The notes beneath the pieces were generated by a model. That model was given only the letters and a program-made list of their open reading frames with translations. It was not told where the DNA came from and did not search any database. Shown here piece after piece: positions 57,693 to 64,000 of a stretch of DNA of 64,000 nucleotides (position 1 is its first letter; each line of letters opens with the position of its first letter). The position numbers and the translations under genes are program-made. Source of the stretch: Phycisphaerae bacterium. GTDB lineage: Bacteria; Planctomycetota; Phycisphaerae; Tepidisphaerales; Tepidisphaeraceae. The stretch spans positions 1 through 64,000 of the forward strand of contig JAICIO010000022.1 of NCBI GenBank assembly GCA_025924315.1. The letters run 5' to 3'.

Positions 57693-57716
57693 GGCAGTGG
57701 CACTTCAGCGCCACTG
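57693..57716. repeat. GGCAGTGGCACTTCAGCGCC palindrome, copy 4
   Basis: A member of the GGCAGTGGCACTTAAGTGCC family with slight changes in the centre. It lies between the convergent STAS and membrane-TPR genes and may terminate both. Confidence 0.8.
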
Positions 57717-57729
57717 TTCGATTCCGAAC

Positions 57730-59400
57730 TCAGCGCGTCGTGGGTTGCGTCGCGCTGCGCTCTTCCTCAATCGCCTGCGCCAGTTCCTCTTTCGCCTGCT
57801 GATTGTTCGGCTGGTATTTCAGAAACTCCCGATACGCTTCGATCGCCTCCGCATAACGCCCTCGCGGCATCAGCATTTGTGCGAGGTTTAGATAGCCGCG
57901 TTCGAACCCGCGGTTCAGTTCCGGCGGCATTTTCTTTCGCAGCTCGAGCGATTCCTTGATCTCGTTGATCGCATCTTCGACATCGCCATGCAGCGCGAGT
58001 GTCAGGGCAAAGTTGAAATGCGCATCCGGATACTCGGGGTTGGACACGATCGACTGATGAAAGCACTCGGCCGCGGATTTGAGCAGCGAATCGCGCTCGC
58101 GAGGATCGCTCGCCTGCTGCGCGACCGTGTAATACATGTGCCCCAGGTTGTTGTATCCGGCGAAGGATTTCGGGTTGTTCGCGACGGTTTGCGTGAAAAG
58201 CGTTTCATCCGATTTCCAGGTCGAAGCCTGTAGCGCGCTGAGCACGCCATACGCGACGAGTAGCGCGCTGCACAAGCCATACGCCCATTGCGTGCGCGTG
58301 CGCGTCAAAAGCCATCCAACCGCCAGCGCCGGGCCGAGCATCGCGACGTACAAATAATGATCCGCGACGGTGGAAAAATACTGGAAGAGGAACCGTGTCC
58401 ACCCGAGCGTTGGTGACGCCGCGACGAAAAACAGGCATGCCGCCGCGACGAGAATCGGCCGCGAGCGCCGCACACGCCATAGGAGCAGCGCAATCGCGAG
58501 CGGAATCAGCCATGCGATGTAAAACCACGGCTGATGCATGACGACCTGCGGACGCCGGCCGTAGTCGATGCCGAGTGAAATCGGGAGCAGCAGCTTGTAG
58601 AGGTAGAACGAGAGCGAATCGCCGACGATGAGCGGCCGCGCCCAGATCGGAACCGAGATCACTCCAATCGCCGGCTGAAAAAACTTCGCGCTGAGGGCGG
58701 CGAGCACGGTGATCGCGAACCACGGCGCCAGGGCGAGTGCGATCGAACGAATTGGCCGACGCACGCAGAAGTAATCGATCACAAGAAGCAATCCCGGCAC
58801 GATCATCGCTGACGGCTTCGACAGAATCCCGAGAATGAAGAAAAGGATTCCGAGCGCGTAGAAGAGACGTCTGCGGCTCGGCTCAGTCGTCGCGAAGACG
58901 AGATATGCCCAGACCGCCGCGAGGGAAAACGTGCCGGAGAGCACGTCCTTCATCCCTGAGATCCACGAGACCGCTTCCACTTGAATTGGGTGCAGCGCAA
59001 ACACGAGCGCGCCAATCCCCGCCGCCCAATCGCGCTTCAGGATGCGCCGCAGAATCCCGAAAACGATCAGCGCGTTGAGCGCATGGAGCGACACATTCGC
59101 GAGATGAAAGATTGCGGGATTCAGGGTAATGCCGCGCGCATCCGGCTGATTGAGATGCGCGACGTGCGCGATCAGCCACCAGCCGGTATATGTGATCGGG
59201 ATATAGAGGCCGTACTCCGAGTGTCGCCAGTGATACCCGAGCCCGCTAAGCGTCGGCGGATTGAGATGCGGATTCTCCGCCGTCGTGAACGGGTCGTCCC
59301 AGGAAGTGAAGTCCGCGCTGAACAGCCCGAAGAATGTAATGAACGTCGCCGCGACGATCAGCAGGCGGATGAGGAGAGACTGAGACGTGCGCGGGTTCAT
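57730..59400 (-). CDS. Membrane-TPR protein, paralogue 1 (PMT/TMTC-like)
   Basis: 556 residues. About ten membrane helices fill residues 10-400, with GWDDPFTTAENPHLNPPTLS and YIPITYTGWWLIAHVAHLNQ before VSLHALNALIVFGILRRIL, and FALHPIQVEAVSWISGMKDV. These motifs are shared with TMTC/PMT-like transferases. Residues 420-545 hold about three TPR units (LGHMYYTVAQQASDPRERDS, AHFNFALTLALHGDVEDA and LAQMLMPRGRYAEAIEAYRE). It probably acts on envelope glycans or as a membrane O-mannosyltransferase-like enzyme, not proven. It is eight bases downstream of its paralogue. Confidence 0.8.
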   Translation of the reverse strand: MNPRTSQSLLIRLLIVAATFITFFGLFSADFTSWDDPFTTAENPHLNPPTLSGLGYHWRHSEYGLYIPITYTGWWLIAHVAHLNQPDARGITLNPAIFHLANVSLHALNALIVFGILRRILKRDWAAGIGALVFALHPIQVEAVSWISGMKDVLSGTFSLAAVWAYLVFATTEPSRRRLFYALGILFFILGILSKPSAMIVPGLLLVIDYFCVRRPIRSIALALAPWFAITVLAALSAKFFQPAIGVISVPIWARPLIVGDSLSFYLYKLLLPISLGIDYGRRPQVVMHQPWFYIAWLIPLAIALLLWRVRRSRPILVAAACLFFVAASPTLGWTRFLFQYFSTVADHYLYVAMLGPALAVGWLLTRTRTQWAYGLCSALLVAYGVLSALQASTWKSDETLFTQTVANNPKSFAGYNNLGHMYYTVAQQASDPRERDSLLKSAAECFHQSIVSNPEYPDAHFNFALTLALHGDVEDAINEIKESLELRKKMPPELNRGFERGYLNLAQMLMPRGRYAEAIEAYREFLKYQPNNQQAKEELAQAIEEERSATQPTTR

Positions 59401-59407
59401 CTAAGAA

Positions 59408-60949
59408 TCATGGCCGGTTCGATTGTGTCGTCGCGACCTTTTTCGTCCGCTCCTGCGCGAAGAGACCTTGCAGCGCTCGGTCGCGAATCAGCCGCGCGCG
59501 ATTGGCGCTCTCGATTGTGTTGGATGGGCTCGATTGGATCAAATCGACCGCGGCCTGCGCGTGATCATACGCTTCGTGGTAGCGGCCGACCTGAAGATAC
59601 GCCTGCGCCAGGCGCGCCTGCGCGTCGCGATTGTTTCCGTCGATCTTGACGGCGGTTTCAAGCTGTGCGATCGCTTCAGCCATACGATTCGCCTCCGCCA
59701 ATGCCACGCCGAGGTTGCTGTGAGCGGTTGCGCTGTCGGGATCGACCTCGATCGCATGCGCCGCGAGCGTGATGCTGTCGTGCCATGTGCCCGCCTGGAC
59801 GATCGACCGCGCCGAGAGAAGCACGATAACGATCGACGCGATGGCGTAAACGCTTCGCGAGCGCTTCGAGCGAATCACGCTTGCGGCGATCAGAGCGATT
59901 CCGAGCATCGCAACATAGACGTAATGATCCGCGACGGTGGAGTGAACCTGGAACATGAACGGCGTCAGGCCGAGGACGGGGAGCACCGCGAAGAAGAAGA
60001 TCGATTCGCCCGTGAGAAGCGCCGGCCATTTCTTGCGCAATGCATACCCAATCGCGAAAAGCGCGACGGGAATGGTCCAGGTGAAGTAGATCTGGTTCGT
60101 CTTCAAGATCGCGTCGGGGGTGCGGCCGTAGATGATCCCGAGCGTCGCGGGCCAGACAAGTTTGTACGCGTAAAACCCGAGGGCATCCAGCGCGACCAAC
60201 GGGCGCGTCCACGGTGGGGCGTCGGTTACGTGCGGCGTGGTTTGAACGTTGCGGCCGATGATGATGAACGGGATCGTCAATAAGAGCAGCGGCAGAATGG
60301 TCGCGTAGACGCGTTTGCGCGAGCGACGAAGAACGAGCAAATCAACGGCCCCTGCGATGAGCGGAACGGTCACCGCGGAAGGTTTTGAGAGCATCGCGAC
60401 GATCATCGCACTCGCCGCGAACGCAAAATGTTTCTTCGAGGCGCCAGTTTGCTTCGCGTACAGCACGTACTGCCAGATCGCGACCAGCGAAAACAGTCCG
60501 CCGAGCAGGTCCTTCGCGCCGCTCGTCCACGCCACCGTCTCCATCTGCATCGGATGCACCGCGAAGAGCAGCGCGCCGAACATCGCCGCTCCTTCATGCT
60601 CGATCAGCAATCGGAGGATCTCGTAAGCGACCAGCACGTTCAGGACATGAAGTGCGACGCTGACGGCATGAAACGCCCACGGATTCAGCGTCACATGCCC
60701 CGCGCCATCGTCCACCTGTGACACTGCCGCAATCGCGCTCCACAGCGTGTACGTCACGGGCACGTACAGCCCGCCCTCGGAGTTCGTCCAGTAGTAAATG
60801 ACGTTTTCAAGCGATGGCGAAACGATCCGCCGATTCTGAAAAATTGTCGATGGATCATCCCACCCCGAAAACTCATTCCCCACGATCCGCCCGAATGTCG
60901 CGACGGTCACAATCACGAGAATCCAGGGAATCACGCTCGGCCGTTTCAT
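59408..60949 (-). CDS. Membrane-TPR protein, paralogue 2 (PMT/TMTC-like)
   Basis: About 513 residues from ATG 60949 (MKRPSVIPWILVIVTVATFG); a longer frame upstream covers the divergent gene and is unlikely. It shares motifs in order with the downstream gene: EFSGWDDPSTIFQN, GLYVPVTYTLWSAIAAVSQV, FHAVSVALHVLNVLVAYEIL and FAVHPMQMETVAWTSGAKDL. The C-terminus has a shorter TPR region (HSNLGVALAEANRMAEAIAQ and AQARLAQAYLQVGRYHEAYD). The two genes appear to be a tandem duplication. Its start codon overlaps a possible start of the divergent GT39 gene in CATG. Confidence 0.82.
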   Translation of the reverse strand: MKRPSVIPWILVIVTVATFGRIVGNEFSGWDDPSTIFQNRRIVSPSLENVIYYWTNSEGGLYVPVTYTLWSAIAAVSQVDDGAGHVTLNPWAFHAVSVALHVLNVLVAYEILRLLIEHEGAAMFGALLFAVHPMQMETVAWTSGAKDLLGGLFSLVAIWQYVLYAKQTGASKKHFAFAASAMIVAMLSKPSAVTVPLIAGAVDLLVLRRSRKRVYATILPLLLLTIPFIIIGRNVQTTPHVTDAPPWTRPLVALDALGFYAYKLVWPATLGIIYGRTPDAILKTNQIYFTWTIPVALFAIGYALRKKWPALLTGESIFFFAVLPVLGLTPFMFQVHSTVADHYVYVAMLGIALIAASVIRSKRSRSVYAIASIVIVLLSARSIVQAGTWHDSITLAAHAIEVDPDSATAHSNLGVALAEANRMAEAIAQLETAVKIDGNNRDAQARLAQAYLQVGRYHEAYDHAQAAVDLIQSSPSNTIESANRARLIRDRALQGLFAQERTKKVATTQSNRP

Positions 60950-60986
60950 GAGTGACAGGGTTATACCGTACAATCCCGCGCTTCGT

Positions 60987-62702
60987 ATGACCGCGACTTC
61001 GGATGATGTTTCAGCGACTGAATTGGCGAGGCCTGCTTGGCGACTGGCGTGGCTTTCGCCTGCGCTGTGTGGGGTCATTCTTTGTGTCGTGCTGCTGCTC
61101 GGGTTCTTCAGTCACGTTCAATATCTGAATCACAATTGCCCGATCGATCTTTCGGGCGATGAGGCGCAGTACTGGGATTGGTCGCGGAATCTGGATCTGA
61201 GTTATTACAGCAAAGGTCCGCTGGTTGCGTACATCATTCGGGCGAGTTGTGATTTGTTCGGGGACACGATGCCGGCGGTGCGGTATCCGGCGCTGGCGCT
61301 CGGAGTTGCGACGTCGATCGTGACGTTTCTGCTGACGCGGAAGTTGTTCGGCAGCGATAAGCTCGCCCTGGGGGCAGTGCTACTGAATCATTTCGTGCCA
61401 ATGTTCGTCGCCGGCAGCGTGTTGATGACGATCGATCCGCCGTACTTTTTCTGCTGGGCGCTGTGCACCTATTTTGCGGCGATTGCGATTTTTGATGAGA
61501 AGTCGTGGCCGTGGATGTTCGTGGGTGTGTTTGCGGGGATCGGATTTTTAGCGAAGTATGCGATTCTGTTGTGGTTCGTCGGATTGGTCGTTTACCTGTT
61601 GGTTGACCCGCTCAGCCGCAAGCGGCTTTTTTCGCCCGGACCGTGGCTGGCGTTTTGGATTTCGTTGCTGTTTACGACGCCTGTCATCGTGTGGAACGCG
61701 CGGCATGGGTGGGCGTCGCTGAAGCATGTTGCGCATCAAACCGGCGCGAGTGGTGGGGCGTTTTCACGCGGGAACTTCTTCGAGTTCATAGGATCGCAGA
61801 TTGGTGTTGTTGGACCGATCCTCGCGGTGATCATCGTGTGCGCGGTGATTTATGCGATACGCGCCAATTGTAACTGGGAGGGCGAGGCTCCTGCCGAGCC
61901 GGACGCGGTGGACGAGAAGACCGCTCGGCACGAGCCTCGCCCTCCCGAATCGCCCGAACACGCGCGGCGCGCCCTCTTTCTCGTCTGCATCGGTCTCACA
62001 TTCTTCGCATTCAACTTGATCATCAGCTTCGTCACGAAGGTGCAGGTGAACTGGCCAGCGCCGGCATACTTCACGCTGATGATCCTGGCGGCGTGGTTCA
62101 TTGCCGTGCAGATGCGTGATGTGCGCACGTGGCGGCGGTGGCGCGGATGGGTTTGGGCGACGATCGTGATGGGGTTGGTGATGACGCCGATCGTGCACGA
62201 CACGTCGGTCCTGTTCCCCGTCGTCCAAAAGTTCAATGGAATCTTTCATACGAAGATCAAGCCCGCGGATATCGATATCTCGGGACGACTGCGCGGTTGG
62301 CATCAGCTGGGCGATGAGATTTCGCTCGAGCTGCGCGGCTTGGGCGATCGGCCGTTCGTGCTCTGCGACGATTACATGCAGACCGCGGAGACTGCGTTTT
62401 ATGTTGAGGGCCAGCCGAAGACGTTTTACGCCGGGTCGTACTACGCGGATGCAAAACGTTTCACGCAGTACGACATGTGGCCGGATCGTCGGCTTGATCA
62501 GCCGGCGCTTCTGGGGCGAAACGCAATTTACGTCGGGAAGGGTGGACCGATCCCGGATGAAATCCCGGCGGCGTTTGAGCGCGTGGAGAAGCTCCCGGAG
62601 ATCCCGGTGATCGCCGGCGGGGTGACGGTGAAGACTTTCAAGATCTGGCGGTGTTACGGCTTCAAGGGAATGAAACGGCCCAGCGGGCCCGGGGATTACT
62701 AA
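60987..62702 (+). CDS. GT39-like membrane glycosyltransferase with an inserted repeat peptide
   Basis: About 571 residues from ATG 60987; an ATG at 60948 would overlap the divergent start. Around ten membrane helices are present. The loop NCPIDLSGDEAQYWDWSRNL carries the acidic pair of ArnT/PMT-type enzymes, then YYSKGPLVAYIIRASCDLFG follows. Residues about 297-320 (starting WEGEAPAEP) are encoded by a dispersed palindrome and sit in a loop between helices. The C-terminal part is extracytoplasmic. It probably uses a polyprenyl-phosphate sugar donor. It is followed directly by PAP2 and GT2 genes, so an envelope-glycan operon is likely. Confidence 0.82.
   Translation: MTATSDDVSATELARPAWRLAWLSPALCGVILCVVLLLGFFSHVQYLNHNCPIDLSGDEAQYWDWSRNLDLSYYSKGPLVAYIIRASCDLFGDTMPAVRYPALALGVATSIVTFLLTRKLFGSDKLALGAVLLNHFVPMFVAGSVLMTIDPPYFFCWALCTYFAAIAIFDEKSWPWMFVGVFAGIGFLAKYAILLWFVGLVVYLLVDPLSRKRLFSPGPWLAFWISLLFTTPVIVWNARHGWASLKHVAHQTGASGGAFSRGNFFEFIGSQIGVVGPILAVIIVCAVIYAIRANCNWEGEAPAEPDAVDEKTARHEPRPPESPEHARRALFLVCIGLTFFAFNLIISFVTKVQVNWPAPAYFTLMILAAWFIAVQMRDVRTWRRWRGWVWATIVMGLVMTPIVHDTSVLFPVVQKFNGIFHTKIKPADIDISGRLRGWHQLGDEISLELRGLGDRPFVLCDDYMQTAETAFYVEGQPKTFYAGSYYADAKRFTQYDMWPDRRLDQPALLGRNAIYVGKGGPIPDEIPAAFERVEKLPEIPVIAGGVTVKTFKIWRCYGFKGMKRPSGPGDY
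61876..61946. repeat. GAGGGCGAGGCTCC palindrome inside a coding sequence
   Basis: 26-base arms (GGGAGGGCGAGGCTCCTGCC... and inverted with one change) flank a loop of about 20 bases. The family is that of 22475-22616. The reading frame stays open through it. Confidence 0.9.
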
Positions 62703-62703
62703 C

Positions 62704-63396
62704 GTGGCGCGCCGGATTTTCATCGCCGTTGCGATTGCGATCATCGCCATTGCGATTGCGGCGCTGTTCGATCGATCGGCCGCGGACTTTGCACGCCATT
62801 CGGGAGCGGAGAATTATCTTGAGACGCATAAGTACGTTCAAAAGACACTGAAAGCCCCGGGCGAATTCTATTTCACGATCGTGGTCGCAATCGTTGTGGC
62901 GCTGGTGCATCCGCTGAAGTGGAAGGCGGGCGCGTTCGTGCTCATCGCAACAATCGTGAGCGGTTTGAATGGCCTGATCAAGTGGATCGCCGGTCGCACG
63001 CGGCCGTTCCACTTGTTCGATCAGTCGGGGGCGCCGCGCTTAGCACCGTTCGATTTATCCCCGTTTCGCGGCGGATTTCATGGCTTGTTCGTCTCAAAGA
63101 ATCTGTGCTTTCCCAGCGGTCACGCCGCCCTCGCGTTTGCCACGGCGGAGGCGCTGGCTATGTTATATCCCCGCGCCCGCTGGGGATTTTATGCGATCGC
63201 GATCGCGGTGGGCGCGGAACGCGTTTTGGAAAATGCGCACTATGTGAGCGATGTCGTCGGCGCTGCGGCGCTTGGGATCGCCGGCGTGCATCTGATTCAC
63301 TGGATGGTGACGAAAGGGTTCAGGGTTCGGGGTTCGGGGTTCAATGATGAGCCAAACCTGAACGCTGAACCCCGAACCCTGAACCCTCATGGATGA
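62704..63396 (+). CDS. PAP2-family membrane phosphatase
   Basis: 230 residues, GTG start two bases after the previous stop codon. Around five membrane helices. The three phosphatase signature motifs are KWIAGRTRP (KxxxxxxRP-like), FPSGHAALAF (PSGH) and ERVLENAHYVSDVVGAAALG (R...H...D). The family dephosphorylates undecaprenyl pyrophosphate, phosphatidic acid or related lipids. In this operon recycling of polyprenyl carrier is a reasonable guess. The last roughly 27 residues are translated from a heptamer hairpin and are not family-like. Its stop overlaps the next start by eight bases. Confidence 0.88.
   Translation: MARRIFIAVAIAIIAIAIAALFDRSAADFARHSGAENYLETHKYVQKTLKAPGEFYFTIVVAIVVALVHPLKWKAGAFVLIATIVSGLNGLIKWIAGRTRPFHLFDQSGAPRLAPFDLSPFRGGFHGLFVSKNLCFPSGHAALAFATAEALAMLYPRARWGFYAIAIAVGAERVLENAHYVSDVVGAAALGIAGVHLIHWMVTKGFRVRGSGFNDEPNLNAEPRTLNPHG
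63315..63387. repeat. Heptamer-iterated hairpin C (word GGGTTCG)
   Basis: The left arm is GGGTTCA GGGTTCG GGGTTCG GGGTTCA. The right arm is CTGAACG CTGAACC CCGAACC CTGAACC. It is translated as the PAP2 C-terminal tail and ends just before the GT2 start codon. Confidence 0.9.
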
Positions 63397-64000
63397 CAAG
63401 CCTTATCTGTCCCTGGTGATCCCTGCGTACAACGAGCAGGAGAACGTGCCGATGCTGCTTCGGCGCGTCGGCGGCGCGCTGCAGACGACGGGCAAACCGT
63501 TTGAAGTGATCATCATCGACGACGGCAGCACCGATCAGACGGCGCGGTTGCTCGCCGAAGGACAGAATCAGTATCCGTGGCTTCGCGTTTTGCGCATGCG
63601 GAGGAACGCGGGGCAGAGCGCCGCCTTCGAAGCGGGCTTCGAAGCGGCTCGCGGGGAAGTCATCGCGACCATCGACGCGGACCTGCAAAACGATCCCGAA
63701 GAGATTCCGCGACTACTTCCGATGCTCGACGGCTACGACATGATCACGGGCTGGCGGCGCGATCGGCAGGACACCGCATTCCGCAAGTGGCAAAGCCGCC
63801 AGGCGAATCGCATCCGCAACTGGATCAGCGAAGAAACGGTGCAGGACTCGGCCAGCAGTCTGAAAATCTACCGCGCGCACGCCGTCAAAGGTCTGAAACT
63901 TTTCCGCGGGGCGCATCGGTTTTTTCCGACACTCGTCAAAATGCGCGGGTATACCGTCCGTGAAGAGCCGGTCAAACATTCGCCGCGCTTTGCGGGAACG
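63389..64000 (+). CDS. GT2 glycosyltransferase, partial (cut by window end)
   Basis: The open frame from ATG 63389 continues to the window edge (204 codons). LSLVIPAYNEQENVPMLLRR is the GT2 start, FEVIIIDDGSTDQTARLL gives the first acidic motif, TIDADLQNDPEEIPRLL gives the DxD region, and YDMITGWRRDRQD matches dolichyl/undecaprenyl-phosphate sugar transferases. The rest of the catalytic domain and any C-terminal helices lie outside. It overlaps the PAP2 gene by eight bases, so it is translationally coupled. It is distinct from the GT2 at 9773, although they are of the same family. Confidence 0.9.
   Translation, partial: MDDKPYLSLVIPAYNEQENVPMLLRRVGGALQTTGKPFEVIIIDDGSTDQTARLLAEGQNQYPWLRVLRMRRNAGQSAAFEAGFEAARGEVIATIDADLQNDPEEIPRLLPMLDGYDMITGWRRDRQDTAFRKWQSRQANRIRNWISEETVQDSASSLKIYRAHAVKGLKLFRGAHRFFPTLVKMRGYTVREEPVKHSPRFAGT

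Overview
The window is GC-rich and almost fully coding, and it looks like a planctomycete chromosome, probably of the Phycisphaerae. The evidence is the combination of a DUF1501 protein next to a DUF1549/DUF1553 protein with a CxxCH haem site, a sulfatase, GspG-like prepilin proteins, a PEP-CTERM protein, an MJ0042-type zinc finger, a CGYDLRG zinc ribbon and many intergenic palindromes. No rRNA, tRNA, CRISPR array or complete insertion sequence was seen.

Layout. 475-4439: tandem-ACT protein, DapB-like dehydrogenase, TlpA-like thioredoxin protein and PEP-CTERM protein. 4757-9520: a GH15 glucoamylase-like enzyme fused to a ferredoxin domain, a ParDE toxin-antitoxin pair and a GH127-type hydrolase. 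9773-20650: an envelope-glycan block (GT2, sulfatase, flippase-like protein, GT9, methyltransferase and two large membrane glycosyltransferases). 20705-31463: prepilin, flavin reductase, osmoprotectant-type ABC transporter, desaturase, YidE/AspT-type transporter, SRPBCC protein and a beta-helix membrane protein. 31560-36249: protein kinase, degenerate amidase-like protein, VWA-like protein, SppA lipoprotein and small metallopeptidase. 36589-43801: four co-directional genes for an export-like apparatus (HlyD adaptor, GAF-TM-HlyD protein, PqqD-M50-HlyD protein, short SecA). 43819-57684: nucleotidyltransferase-fold proteins, sugar isomerase, acetylxylan esterase, DUF1501/PSD1 pair, LysA, prepilin, creatininase, PurM-like and STAS proteins. 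57730-64000: two paralogous membrane-TPR proteins, a GT39-like protein, a PAP2 phosphatase and a GT2 cut by the window end.

The most notable protein-level feature is the HlyD/M50/SecA-like cluster, which could form an undescribed planctomycete secretion route. The GH15-ferredoxin fusion, with an aspartate at one cluster-ligand position, is also unusual.

The most notable DNA-level feature is the density and variety of palindromic repeats. Five hairpins are each built from a different 7-bp word iterated in inverted orientation. A roughly 107-bp inverted-repeat element occurs in two good copies and one divergent copy, the last flanked by a 17-bp direct repeat. A CCGCTTCAGCGG family includes one copy nested inside another. 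Several repeats supply stop codons, C-terminal tails or internal peptides to neighbouring genes.
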